The notes: a model not told the origin generated them from the sequence alone. Numbered from the stretch's first letter, positions 11,930 through 22,841 are shown. The stretch: DNA of 64,000 nt from Rhizomys pruinosus (GCA_009823505.1 VZQC01001592.1:979714-1043713), one strand, 5' to 3'. Translations and numbers: made by a program.

Positions 11930-12103
11930 AATTTTTTTTAGATTTATTTTTAATTGTGTGTGGGGTGTATGGAGGGTGTGTGTCCACATATACATTAGAT
12001 CCACAAGTAGTTGTGAGTTACTTGACATGGATACTGGGAATCAAACTTGGGTCCTCTGCAAGAATAGTATGTACTCTTGACCACTGAGCCATAGCACCAG
12101 CCC
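11930..12103 (-). repeat. Old B2/B3-type SINE
   Basis: Diverged complement with ttgggtcctctgcaagaata and actgagccatagcaccagcc. Confidence 0.75.
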
Positions 12104-12602
12104 TATTCATTCCTTCTTAATGTCTTAAAAGACAGAGGGACATGATTCATACTCTCTAAAACACATAATCTCTAAAACTTACTACCAACTAGTAAGTTCC
12201 ACTAATTCAATAATCATTTACTCAGTATTTGCCATATACTCGAGATTTTATCAAACACTAGGAATGCATAGTTCTTGTCATAAAGAAACATCATCCCAAA
12301 GTAGAGATATTCAAAAGGCTCTATTGCTCACACTTTACTAAACGCAAAACTATAGTAGACAAATATGTATTTGAGATAGTCCTAATGCAGACTTTAGGCT
12401 AGTAAACAAAGCAGAACACAGCAGTTGTATTTTCTGTCAAAATAAAAGATTGTCAGAGAATAGTTTCTATTTATCAGTAGAAACAATTCTTTTCTAAGGA
12501 TACAAGTTAAATTTCTTCCTCCCAGAGTAATTTGATTTAGTATCTAAAGTAGTTAAGTAAAAAAAAAAATTGTGGATAAATTTCCAATGAACAAAGCAAG
12601 TT

Positions 12603-12745
12603 TTGTTTATTTTGAGACACGGTCTCACTATGTAGTTCTGGCTGGCCTAGACTATGTAGACCAGGCTAACCTGAAACTCCAGAGATTCATCTGTCTCTGC
12701 CTCCTCTGTGCTGGGATTAAAGGTATGCACCACTATGCCCAGCAA
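12603..12745 (-). repeat. B1 SINE
   Basis: gagacacggtctcactatg, gaccaggctaacc, gggattaaaggtatgcacc. Confidence 0.85.
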
Positions 12746-12837
12746 GCTTTTATTTTTGAGGTTGAAAAAAAAAGTAAATTAGAGTTCCAGACCAGCTGAG
12801 GCTAAAGGGAGACCCAATGTCAAAATGGCAAAACAAT

Positions 12838-13018
12838 ATATGTATGTCTGTGTACGTGTGCAGATACATTCAGGCATCTAGAGGCCAGAAGAGGGCATCA
12901 GATTCCCTTGAAGCTGAGTTACAGGTGGCTGTCAGCCACCCAGAACTAGTGCTGGGAATCCAATTCAGGTTCTCTGGAAAGCTGTATGTGTTCTTAATCA
13001 CTGAGCCATCTCTCCAGG
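12838..13018 (-). repeat. Old B3/B2-type SINE
   Basis: ggccagaagagggcatcag and cactgagccatctctccagg mark a reversed diverged element. Confidence 0.75.
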
Positions 13019-13131
13019 TCTCAACGATGCAAGCTTTAACTAATTTAAAGACAGATTCTAATCACCTTAGGATAAGCAGTCTCTATCAACTCAAAAATCA
13101 CACCCTCCCTTTTAAAAATCTTTACTTTGGA

Positions 13132-13300
13132 TTCTTTTTTTTTTTTTTGGTCTTCTAAGACAGGGTCTCCCTGTAGCTCTAGCTGTCCTGGAACTCACTA
13201 TGTAGACCAGGCTGGCCTTGAACTCACAGAGATCCACCTGCCTCTGCCCTCCTCGAGTGCTAGGAATTAATGTGATTTGTCCACCACAGATATCCGGCTT
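13132..13300 (-). repeat. B1 SINE
   Basis: T-run, gagacagggtctccctgtag-type segment, gaccaggctggccttgaac. The head is disturbed by small insertions. Confidence 0.88.
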
Positions 13301-13308
13301 AACTATTT

Positions 13309-13335
13309 GGATATATATAGATATATCTATATCTG

Positions 13336-13366
<31 letters not shown>

Positions 13367-13390
13367 GCACTACACACACAAAATAATATA

Positions 13391-13436
<46 letters not shown>
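13309..13436. repeat. (TA)n and (GA)n microsatellites
   Basis: Imperfect TA/ATATAG repeat at about 13309-13370, then (AGAT) and (GA)n to about 13436. Confidence 0.95.
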
Positions 13437-13438
<2 letters not shown>

Positions 13439-13925
13439 GGAGAGACAGAGACTGTGCTAGCATAAAAAGGAATGTGAATTGAGGCCAAGCTAGGGTTATG
13501 GTACACTTGAATAGTCTGGGCAGTGTGGAGGTTAAGCACATCAAGGAAGTAAGGAAAGCATGAGGACTGCACAGGAAGCACTGGGAAGAGTAACGGCCTC
13601 TCTTCTCAGGCCATAGAAGCCACTGGTCCACTTTCCCTCACTTTTAACAACAACAAAAATATTATAGTTGCCTTTAGACAACAGAAACTTCACAGGCAAT
13701 CTGAATAGTGACCAGTACTTCCTTTCAACAACTGTTAGAGGAAAAAGCCCACAATGGAATCCAAGGAGCTCTGCAAAGGCTAAGGAAATAAATTCTCACA
13801 ATGCCAAATGACATGGTCAGCAGCAGCCTGCTAGGCCAACACAACTCCATCAGAAGCCCAGCAAGTTATGAATGACCTTAGATTTAAAGTATCAGAAAGA
13901 CATTTCTCAAACAGTAATAAAATCC

Positions 13926-14245
13926 TTGGGGCTGGAGAGATGGCTCAGCAGTTAAGAGCACTGACTGCTCTTGCAGAGGACCTGGGTTCAATTCCCAGCA
14001 CCCACATGGCTGCTAAGAACCATCTTAGACCAGGCGTGGTGGTGCACGCCTTTAATCCCAGCACTCAGGAGGCAGAGGCAGGTAGACCTCTAAGAATTCA
14101 AGGCCAGCCCAGCACTCAGGAGGCAGAGGCAGGTGGATCTCTAAGAGTTCAAGGCCAGCCCGGTCTACATAGCAAGCTCCAGACCAGCTGGGACTAAAAG
14201 GAGACCCTGTCTCAAAAAATAAATAAATAAAAATAAAATTTAAAA
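13926..14245 (+). repeat. Composite B3-head/B1 SINE (copy 1 of 4) with internal 51-bp duplication
   Basis: About 100 bp of B3-like head, through ctgctaagaaccatctta, joins directly to a B1 starting gaccaggcgtggtgg. The whole is flanked by agtaataaaatcc at 13913-13925 and 14246-14258, so it inserted as one unit. Inside the B1, 14057-14107 and 14108-14158 are a tandem 51-bp duplication with four or so differences. Confidence 0.9.
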
Positions 14246-14470
14246 AGTAATAAAATCCAAAATGAGTAGTTTTTATATATGCCATGCAGCCAAATGTCTT
14301 CGCTGCCTCTTTAATGACAGTTTACACTAGGGTCACTCATATTTTCAGTTATCGTTTCCCAAACTTTGACACTTGAGTACTATTTGCAGAGTTCTTTCCT
14401 TACCTGCAACACACCTGTACTATTTTTTCTTTGCCAAATACTGCTCTTTCACTTGACTTCTGCCTGATAT

Positions 14471-14696
14471 ATTTTTTTAATTATTTATTTATTTTTATGT
14501 GTATGAATGTACTGTCTGCTTGTAGGTTTGTGCATCCGTGTCGTGCAATGCCACAGAGGTCAGAAGAGGGTGTCAGATTCCCCTGGAACTGGAGTTAAAG
14601 ATGGTTCTCAGCCGCCATGTGGGTGCTGGGGATCGAACCCGGGTCCTCTGCAAGAGCAGTTGGCGCTCCTAACCGCTAGGCCATCTCTCCAGCCCC
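14471..14696 (-). repeat. B3-like SINE, short subfamily, with target-site duplication
   Basis: Reversed element flanked by ctgcctgatat at 14460-14470 and 14697-14707. Confidence 0.95.
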
Positions 14697-14734
14697 CTGC
14701 CTGATATTTTTAATAATAATATCTACAAAATCTT

Positions 14735-14884
14735 TATTTTTTATTTTTTTGAGACAGGGTCTCTCTGTAACCCCAGCTAGCCTGGAACTTGTTATATAGA
14801 CCAGGTTGACTTTGATCTCACAGAAATTCAGCTGCCTCTGTTTCCTGAGTGCTGGGATTAAAGGTATGTGCCACCATCCCTGGC
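14735..14884 (-). repeat. B1 SINE
   Basis: Reversed B1: gagacagggtctctctg, gaccaggttgac, gctgggattaaagg. Confidence 0.88.
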
Positions 14885-14947
14885 CAAAACCAGTTTTGAG
14901 AAATTAGGGTTTTGTTTTGTGGGGATTTTCCCCCCTAATATAAGCTA

Positions 14948-15141
14948 GAGCTGGAGAGGTGGCTCACTGGCAGTTCTTGCAGAGGTCCTGGGTTCAATTC
15001 CCAGTACCCACAGGGTAGCTAACAACGGTCCCTAACTCCAGTTCCAGGGGAATCCAACACCCTCTTATGACCTCGCACTGCATGACACTGGTGCACTTAT
15101 ACACATGCAGGAAATACACTCATACACATAAAAAGATTTTT
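14948..15141 (+). repeat. B3-like SINE
   Basis: Head shortened by a small internal deletion; the core ttcaattcccagtacccac and tail tacactcatacacataaa are clear. Confidence 0.85.
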
Positions 15142-15833
15142 TTAAAATCTAAGCTAAAATTTAAAAAAACTTTCATTTAAATGTATAAAGATTTTGGGTG
15201 GCTTGATTTTTAAATTCCCATCATTTTCCTAACCCTTTGTGGGCAATGATGACAAAGTTTGGGAAACTAACTTGCTCCATGCCATTTTATTAATATAGTT
15301 GAAATCTGGGCGAATTCGAAAGGGGTAATTTGAGGATTGGCTTTATAACTCTCATGTAAAGGCTGGGGTCAGATTTATTCACCTTAATGGACCATACTGT
15401 GCTGCTCAGGGTGGGAGAAGATTGACTGAAGAGAAAGGAAAAGGGTGCCGAGAAGCACCAGAGCTGCTGCTGATGTCCCACCCCTGCATTCCGCCTCACT
15501 AGCGCTAGCAGTCCTTGTTATCCATGTTGTGCACCAGCACCACATACGATGTGTAAAACCGCAGGTATGATCTGTTGTAATAAAACCCACAACAGATTAT
15601 ACCCACATCTAGAGTCAGGGCCCCTAACATATGTGCAAATCTCAGCCTACAACATTTGTGTAGGATCACACACTTCACAGACAAGCAAATATAACTTCTA
15701 TTTCTCAAGTTCACAGTGCTAGTATATGACAGAACCGGTTCCTACAGCTCTGGCTAGAACACCCTCCCTAAATCAACAGGCCAAAAAGCAACAAGAAAAC
15801 AATGATACTCCCCCCGCCTCCCCAATTGGGGCA

Positions 15834-15952
15834 AAGTTTCATATAGCCTAGCCTGATTTTAACTCACTTTGTAGCCAAGGCTAACCCTGAACTGATCGTC
15901 CAAGTCTCTACCTCCAAGGGGCTAGGATTACAGGCTTGCACCACAAGTTGGC
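15834..15952 (-). repeat. Old B1-type SINE
   Basis: Diverged complement with gtagccaaggctaaccc and ggctaggattacaggc. Confidence 0.65.
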
Positions 15953-16035
15953 TTAGATGCTAATTTGAAAATATTAAACAGGCACATTTTCTTTGAAAGG
16001 CAGCACACTAAGGTAGTTTACAGAAGTCAAATTCA

Positions 16036-16292
16036 GGCTGGGGAGATGGCTCAGTAGATAAAGCACTTGCCACACAGTCCTGATGCCCAGAGTCCAGATC
16101 CCTCAAACCCACATAAAAGTCAGTCAGGTCAGCAGCAACCCATAACCCAGCAGAAATGAAGTCTCCAGGGCAAGCTGGCCAGCTGGACTGGCTGGAGTTG
16201 GCAAGCCCCCGGTTCAGAAAAAGACCCTGCCTCGACAAGTGGTGGGGGGCAATCCAAGAGGACACCAGTGTCAATGTTGGGCCCTCATACAT

Positions 16293-16333
<41 letters not shown>

Positions 16334-16343
16334 CATACACACA
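16036..16343 (+). repeat. B4-type SINE with (CATA)n(CA)n tail
   Basis: ggctggggagatggctcag head, ctggccagctggactgg middle, and a tail of CATA then CA units to about 16343. Confidence 0.75.
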
Positions 16344-16772
16344 CGGAGGGAGGAAAGAGGGAAAGAGGGCAGATTCTAGAGTTCAAATCCAGGCTCTACC
16401 ACATACCTGCCAAGAAATCTTGACTTGGCCTTTGTAAACCTCAATCTCCTCACCTCCATGGCTACTAATAGTATGTATCTCATCTCATGGGATTCTCTTT
16501 AAGATACTAATAGCATCTACCCCCTAAGATCATGGAAAGCATCTGACATTGCCTTGCAATACCAGTTTCTCTATTAAGTATTTGTTATTCTTATTACTGA
16601 CAGGTTACCTACCCTTTATTGACCAAGAATTTTATACATCTCATTTCAGTCTTCCAGTAACTTGTGAGATGTGTATTACTAGTTTCATTTTGCCTTGGGG
16701 GAAACGGAAGCCCCAAAAGTTTAAGTAATTTTTTCAATTCCTACACTGTTAAGTGGGGAGTCTGAATTTAGA

Positions 16773-16940
16773 ACCTTTTTTTTTTTTTTTTTTTTTTTGT
16801 CTTTTTTGAGACAGGGTCTCCCTGTAGCCCCAGCTGTCCTGGAACTCACTCTGTAGACTAGGCTGGCCTTGAACTCACAAAGATCCGCCTGCCTCTGCCT
16901 CCCAAGTGCGAAGATTAAAGGCGTGCGCCACCACGCCCGG
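16773..16940 (-). repeat. B1 SINE
   Basis: 25-nt T-run then near-consensus reversed B1 ending accacgcccgg. Flanked by tttagaacc on both sides (about 16767 and 16941), a likely target-site duplication. Confidence 0.93.
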
Positions 16941-18078
16941 TTTAGAACCAATTCTAACAATTCCATGAGGTACTGCCCCTAAACATATCCAAACTTCTTA
17001 CTCGACTACATGGAAAGTCACAAGTACTCCTTCGATAGGGGTTTCTTTCATACATCAACCTAAAACATACTTAAATTTGAATCAGTCTCAAAAGTAAAGT
17101 TCTAAATTGATGTGATGGTTTTAAATAGGAAACGCCCTGAATGTCTCAGTAATTTAGGGGCACAGCCATGGATGTCAGGTTGTTCTGAGTCTTACTTAAT
17201 ATTCCAGAAGTTCTAAGTGCTGTTTAAGGTGCTTGGTAGTTTCTTACAACACTGATGTATGAGCGAGCACAAGTAACATGGAAAGTGATTCAGAGTTTTT
17301 AAAAGTGGTTTTCCACATGTCAGCTGGGATGCCATCAGGTCTAGCTAGTGTGGAGCTGTTCTGAGCTTTTTCCACTCAGCTGAGTCAAGCAAGCACAGGA
17401 GGTGCTGACTGGTTCCGAAGCGGTCCACCTGCCCCAGGGGATGGATGAAGATCTAGGAAGCCAAATGGCAGGAGAAATCTAAAGCTGCTCTGATTGATTG
17501 GGAGAGAGATTCAAGGAAGCTGAGGTTTGCCTTTTCTGGAGATCTCCACTTGTGGAGCCAATTACTCGGGTCTCTTTTCAGCCACCTCGATTATCAAAGT
17601 ACCATTAAACGGGGCCCGGGTTTCTGTGGGCCACCGTGGGCGAAATCTCCGAGCTCAAGGCCCACTCAAAATCCACAAAAAGCCAAGCAAGCCGCTCGTT
17701 CAAGCTCGCCCGTCTACAACGAGCTCTCTCGGGCCTCCAGGGTAGGTCGGTGTGCTTCAGACTTCCGGGGCCAGGGAGCCCCCAGCAGTGCTCGCTGGCA
17801 GCCCGGGGTGGCTGTCCCTCCCGGTCACACGCCCCTACCAAGCTGCCCATGCCGGGGCAGGCCAGCCGAGCTGCAACCGCCGCCCGCGCGGCTCGACCCT
17901 GGTCGCAGGGAACCGGGTCCCCGCACGCCCGCCCTCCAGAGCTCCGCGGACCGCGCCGCCCGGCTCCGCCCTCCCGCCAGGCTGAAGCGGGTGGACGAGG
18001 GATGAAAAGGAGCAGCGCGAGCGACGGGCAGCGCTCCCGGCGACCCTGAGGTGACAGGAAAGAGGGGCCGGGCCGTAC

Positions 18079-18150
18079 CTGTCGCGCCGGGACCCGCCGC
18101 TCCGAGTGACGCGCCACGCAATGCATTGTGGGCCCGGGAGTGGCCACACG
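18079..18150 (-). other. Sec22a: Probable Sec22a non-coding exon 1 (3' end defined, 5' end approximate)
   Basis: Within the CpG island the minus strand has a good donor, GACAG|GTACGG, with the last exon base at 18079. The transcription start is not known; 18150 is a guess from the position of the ZNF143-type site and the upstream promoter motifs. The link to the coding exon about 9.8 kb downstream is inferred. It rests on orientation, on the absence of another CpG island between them and on the splice-site match. A transcript starting upstream of 18126 would include a short upstream ORF. Confidence 0.55.
18117..18132 (-). promoter_or_regulatory. ZNF143/THAP11-type (Staf) site
   Basis: The minus strand reads CCCACAATGCATTGCG, which fits the ZNF143/Staf consensus CCCRNMATGCAYYRCG at every position as I remember it. 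Such sites normally lie within a few tens of bases of the start of CpG-island genes, which supports a start near here. Confidence 0.65.
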
Positions 18151-18224
18151 GCTTTGCAGCCCGCATCCAACGTGGCTGGCGCCAGCAGAGACAAGCCCCA
18201 CCTCCGCTCCAGAGATCGCACAGA

Positions 18225-18229
18225 CCAAT
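18225..18229 (+). promoter_or_regulatory. CCAAT box (NF-Y)
   Basis: CCAAT within the context gaccaatcgg on the plus strand, a good NF-Y match and inverted relative to Sec22a. It lies about 100 bp upstream of the ZNF143-type site, a usual spacing for NF-Y. Confidence 0.5.
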
Positions 18230-18245
18230 CGGGTTCCGTGGGAAG

Positions 18246-18253
18246 CCCCGCCC
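18246..18253 (-). promoter_or_regulatory. GC box (Sp1-type)
   Basis: The minus strand reads GGGCGGGG, directly next to the ETS motif and upstream of the inferred start. Confidence 0.5.
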
Positions 18254-18261
18254 ACTTCCGG
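18253..18261 (-). promoter_or_regulatory. ETS/GABP motif
   Basis: The minus strand reads CCGGAAGTG, an exact ETS-family core typical of housekeeping CpG promoters. A second GGAAG core lies near 18283-18290 on the plus strand. No binding data are available here. Confidence 0.55.
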
Positions 18262-18299
18262 GAACCGCCTTAGGCCGGCACCCTCCGGAAGAGATCAGC

Positions 18300-19344
18300 A
18301 GCTTCCTATGCACCTACCCTGTGCCAGGAGATTACCTGGTCTAAGGAGGACGGAATTATGCTGTCCCAAAGAAGTAAGGTTCATGTCTCCCGCCTGACGC
18401 TCTCCGTTTGGAGGCAATTTGTCTCTTAACACGCAGCTCTAAAGCAAATAGTTACACAAGGGGCAGGGGCAAAGCTCCCTCTGGATGAACAAGGAAAGGT
18501 CCTGCCTCCAGCAGCCACTGCACAAAGAAAATGACTGTGGCAGAGAAATGCCAAATGCTGGCCCTGTAGCTCCTTCCAGGCTTCGCAAGGTCAAAGAAGC
18601 ATTTGCCAGGTGTCTACCAAGTGACAAGCACCGTATTGGGTATTGGTTTACAGGAATGTATGCAATACTTGATGGAATTTCAGGTGTAATTAGAAGCAAG
18701 AGACATTAAAGCATAAGTTGTTACATAAATATAAACTGTGATGGGTACTGTGAAGAAAAATTAACAGATACAATGATGAATTAATTTTAGACTGTCAGGG
18801 AAGAAGCCCCCTAAATAAAAGTGCTTTTTACAGTCTAGGAATAGCAAGGGGCCTTCAAGAATATTCCAGGCCAAGGAAACACACGGTGTCTGAGCTTGGG
18901 TGGTGAAAGAACTTGAGTTCTAGAAATTGAAAGGAAGTTGTATGGTTGGAGAGTAAGAGCACTAAGTTTAGGCTAAGATGAGGAGGCAAGAACTAGACCG
19001 TTCTGGCTGTCTTAGCTACTATTTATACATTTCAGACTGTAATGGGCAAGATACCCTGACATCGACTGATAAAGATTGTTAAGTAGGATCTGATTTTCAT
19101 GTTTAAAAGCTCACTTTGCTGTTTATGGGGAATAGATTTCTAGAGGGCAAGAAGGGTTACTGATGGACCAGTTTGGAGACAGTTGTATTGGTCAAGGCCA
19201 CAAAGGGTGGTGGTTTAAACTAAAATAATGGCAGCAGGAACAAGAAGAGATGAATAATTTCAAGATGTGAATAGATTGGGGGCAGATTCCAAGGGACTTT
19301 AATGAATTGATTTTTCTGGGAAAGGTCAAGGAAAGAGGAATATT
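18300..19344. other. Intergenic DNA upstream of Sec22a, nothing recognised
   Basis: This is unique-looking AT-moderate sequence with no SINE. No splice-linked open frame or known motif stands out. Confidence 0.5.
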
Positions 19345-19359
19345 AAAGATCACTGCTTA

Positions 19360-19437
19360 GGCTGGGCGAATAGCGCAGCGGTTAAAGGCTGAGGATAAGA
19401 ACCCTGTTAAAAAAAAATAAAAATAAAAAAAATAAAT
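19360..19437 (+). repeat. Tiny tRNA-like retroposon with 15-bp target-site duplication
   Basis: About 48 bp beginning ggctgggcgaatagcgcagc and carrying a tRNA A-box-like ggttaaaggc, followed by an A-rich tail. The insert is bounded by perfect copies of aaagatcactgctta at 19345-19359 and 19438-19452. The parent RNA is not recognised. It resembles a tRNA or SINE head but not the local B3 head. Confidence 0.75.
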
Positions 19438-20003
19438 AAAGATCACTGCTTAAGTAACTAGATGGGCTAAGAAGACACTTAGAGATTCACAAAGAGTAGC
19501 AAATGTTTGGTGCTATGTAAAATTTGAGAAACTTATAAAATGGAATGTCAAGAGATCTTTGAATATGCTGAAAGTTCAAAGGAAAGATCTAGACTAATTA
19601 TATATTTGGTGATTGTTAAAATGAGTTAACCCAGCAATTACACTGTGAGATATACATTAAACAGAAATGTATTCATGTATATAAGGTTCATAGAGTGACT
19701 AACTTTTAAACTATCCACATAAGGGAAAAATAATATATCTATACAGACAACATGAACAAACATCACAATCACAAAAAGTATATAAGTCAGACACACAAAA
19801 ATGCATATTGCATGAGTTCACTTATGTGATGTTCAAAAAATACTTTATGGTTCTTGAAACCAGAATATTGGTTACTGATAGGAGTTGTTAATAACATTTG
19901 AAATAGAACACTATTATTCTTGATCTGGACATTGGTTATGTGGTATGTCTAATTAACAAAAGTTCATCATTTGTGCCTGTGGTGTATGTAATTTTATGTG
20001 TTT

Positions 20004-20228
20004 TTAAAAATATTTTATTTACTTTTTAATTTTTGTATGTGTATGAGTGTATTGCCTGCATATATGTCCGTGTTCTGCAGAGCCTGCATAGGTCAGAAGA
20101 GGGTGTCAGATCCCTTGGAACTGGAGTTACAGACAATTGTTAGCCATCTTGTGGGTGCTGGGGAATTGAACCCAGTTCCTCTACAAGAGCAGATACTGCT
20201 CTTAACCACTGAGCCCAGCTCTCCAGCC
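20004..20228 (-). repeat. B3-like SINE, diverged
   Basis: tgtatgtgtatgagtgtatt at the left and gagcccagctctccagcc at the right. Confidence 0.85.
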
Positions 20229-20793
20229 TTCAGTGTGTGTTTTATTATTCAGTACAAAGCCTACATTTTTAAAATGTTAAGGATATCTGAGGCACAAATA
20301 AATATTACCAGACTAAGTGTCCTATCATGATTAAGAGAAAACAGGACCAAGTCTATGAAACAAGTGCTTGCAGGCATCGGGCAGATGGTAAAATTGTGAT
20401 CCTTGAAAGAAGAAAAGCAAATAAGTAGACACTCCAGGTTTCTCCCAGATTGCTTCCTGGAGCTATTTTCTTGAAGCACGGGAAGGAAGGAAGCTAAGCA
20501 GAATAAAGCCTCTTGGTAAGGGAAGATGGGGAGGAAAACTAAAAGAGCTTTAGACAACTGACACTTGAAGGCAGAATCTCAGAGAAAGAGCCCTAGAAGT
20601 CAACATAAGGTTCCCTTGGAAGGTTGGTGTAGATTTAAGGAGTGACTCTGAGACTGGTAAATTAACTGTTACAGTTTGAAAAGAGTTTGGAAACATTCAA
20701 GTTCTGAGTAATCCAAATTTGGAAATCTTATTTAAAAACCTAGAGCATCTGATAGAGAAAGCCTAGAAAAGCCTACCTAAGAAATAAGGCTGT

Positions 20794-21014
20794 GGGGCTT
20801 GAGAGATGGCTCAGTGGTTAAGAGTGCCTACTGCTCTTGCAGAGGACCCGGGTTCGATCCCCAGCACCCACATGGCAGCTGAGAACCATCTTTAACTCTA
20901 GTTCCAGGGGAATCTGACACCCTCTTCTGACCTCCACAGTATTGCACGACACGGGTGCACAAACCTACATGCAGACAGTACATTCATACACATACAAAAT
21001 AAAATTTAAAAAAA
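20794..21014 (+). repeat. B3-like SINE, short subfamily, with 13-bp target-site duplication
   Basis: Complete element bounded by aagaaataaggct at 20779-20791 and 21015-21027. Confidence 0.94.
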
Positions 21015-21100
21015 AAGAAATAAGGCTCAAGTACCCAAACAGCTGAAAAAGCTGCTCTATAAGCAATTTAAGTACTTGATTGAAATTAATTTTAAGTCTT

Positions 21101-21362
21101 TGTTTGTTTGTTTTTGTTTTTTTGAGACAGGTCTCCCTTTAGTCCCAGCTGGCCTGGAGCTCAATCTGTAGACCAGGCTGGCCTTGAATTCACAGAGATC
21201 TGCCTGCCTCTGCCTCCTGAGCGTTGGGATTAAAGGTGTGCACCACCATGCCAGGCACTAAAGACAGTTCTTAGCCACCATATGGGTGCTGGGAATTGAA
21301 CCCAGGTCCTCTGCAAGAGCAGTCAGTGCTCTTATTAACTGCTGAGCCATCTCTCCAGCCCC
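21101..21362 (-). repeat. Composite B3-head/B1 SINE (copy 2 of 4), reversed
   Basis: A reversed B1 ending caccatgccaggc continues directly into actaaagacagttcttagcc and the reversed B3 head. This is the same junction as the plus-strand composites. It is bounded by tttaagtctt at 21091-21100 and 21368-21377. Confidence 0.88.
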
Positions 21363-21485
21363 ATAAATTTAAGTCTTAAAAGACAGACAAAATTCTGGAA
21401 TTCAACTCATAATGTTTAGTTTTCACTAAAAATTACAAGACATGGGAAGGAGAAAAAATGTTAAGACATAAATGGGAGAAAATCA

Positions 21486-21643
21486 GTGCCAGGCGTGGTG
21501 GCACACGCCTTTAATCATAGCACTTGGGAGGCAGAGGCAGGTGGATCTCTGTGAGTTCAAGGCCAGCCTGGTCTACAGAGTGAGTTCCAGGACAGTTGGG
21601 CTACAGGGAGACCCTGTCTCGAAAAGACCCCCCCCCAAAAAAG
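21486..21643 (+). repeat. B1 SINE with target-site duplication
   Basis: Near-consensus B1 with a C-run in its tail, flanked by gggagaaaatca on both sides. Confidence 0.92.
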
Positions 21644-21883
21644 GGGAGAAAATCAATTAAAACTAAACAGATCTAGAAATGATGCAGATGATGAAATTAG
21701 ACCTTAAAGACTAAAAATACTTTAAATCAGTGACTATTAATATGGCCAAGAATTTAAAGGATGATAAATATAATGTAAGAAGCATAAAAGAAAATGAACC
21801 AAACTTTTAGAGTCCCAAATACAATATTTGAAATTAAAATTTTCCTCCTAATCAGTTTAGATACTACCAAAGATCAGTAAACA

Positions 21884-21918
21884 AATAATATATATATATG
21901 TATATATATATATATATG
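21884..21918. repeat. (TA)n microsatellite at the left edge of the duplicated block
   Basis: Alternating TA with one ATG interruption. Copy 2 of the 10-kb block starts inside this same repeat. Confidence 0.95.
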
Positions 21919-22182
21919 ATGTGTATGCCCACATGTGTGTGCACCATAATGAACACAACATACAGAGGTCACTTTTAAGGAATCAGGTCTGTCCTGCCAC
22001 CATGTAGGTCCCCAGAATTGAATGCAAGTCATCACATCAGGCTTGGTGGCAAGGACCTTTACCAGTTCAGCATCACACTGACCCTGGACCCGGTGATTTC
22101 TTCACATTTCATTATATGTAAATTTTACCTCAAAGGAAAAAAATGACATACATATTGAACTTTAATTAGCAATTCTTAAACT

Positions 22183-22402
22183 CTTTTTTAAATTTATTTT
22201 TTATGTGTATGAGTGTACTGTCTGCATGTAGGTTTGTGCACCCATGTTGTGCAATGCCTTGGAGGTCAGAAGAGGGTATCGGATTTCCCTGGAACTGGAG
22301 TTAAAGATGGTTCTCAGCCGCCACGTGGGTACTGGGAATCGAACCCAGGTCCTCTGCAAGACCAGTCCGACCTCTTAACTGCTAGGCCATCTCTCCAGCC
22401 CC
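22183..22402 (-). repeat. B3-like SINE (copy 1; also 32291-32510)
   Basis: Reversed short-subfamily element ending gctaggccatctctccagcc. Confidence 0.92.
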
Positions 22403-22626
22403 CTGAGCTGTATCTTTAGTCACCTGCTGGTCCCAATGCCTCACCCACTGACATGACCCAGACTCTCATTCCCAGAGGAGTGGAGGCCCTGATCATGAAT
22501 GGTCTTCTCCAGCCATGATGACTCTTCTTGCTTTTCAATCACTGTTGAGCCAGGGAATTTTATTGTGGTCATTTTTGCCAGTTCCAATATCAGCACCTCT
22601 TGCCACCAATCATTATAGAATAATCA

Positions 22627-22832
22627 GGGCTGGAGAGATGGCTCGGGAATTAAGAGCACTGGCTGTTCTTGCAAAGGACCCAGGTTCAATTCCCAGCACC
22701 CACATGGCATCTAACAACCCTACACAACTCCAGTTCCAGGGGGGATCTAACACCTCTTCCAACCTATGCAGGTGTTGCATAACACGGGTGTACTTATGTG
22801 CAGGCAATACACTCACACATAAAATAAAAATA
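22627..22832 (+). repeat. B3-like SINE, diverged (copy 1; also 32735-32940)
   Basis: ggctggagagatggctcggg head and tacactcacacataaaat tail. Confidence 0.9.
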
Positions 22833-22841
22833 AGAAATAAG

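Larger units (their letters stand above)
8289..18078 (-). other. Sec22a: Sec22a intron 1 (inferred)
   Basis: The segment lies between the inferred first exon and the coding exon. It is packed with B1, B3-like and B4 SINEs, listed separately, and simple repeats. The stretches not covered by repeats (for example 10404-10969, 12104-12600, 13437-13912, 15142-15833, 15953-16035, 16344-16772 and 16941-17560) show no recognisable exon or conserved protein. Confidence 0.55.
17560..18290 (-). promoter_or_regulatory. Sec22a: CpG island promoter of Sec22a
   Basis: This is the only stretch of the window that is GC-rich and dense in CpG, in sharp contrast to the AT-rich, SINE-filled surroundings, and it contains no SINE. 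Reading in the direction of Sec22a it holds an ETS motif, a GC box, a CCAAT box, a ZNF143-type site and a splice donor, then about 500 bp of CpG-rich intron. No TATA box was seen. The long open frames on both strands here are a by-product of high GC content. Confidence 0.82.

Noticed and set aside
17605..18255. 216-codon minus-strand open frame (and several plus-strand ones) in the CpG island
   Set aside because: High GC content lowers stop-codon frequency. The frames overlap on both strands, run across the inferred donor and promoter motifs, and match no protein family.
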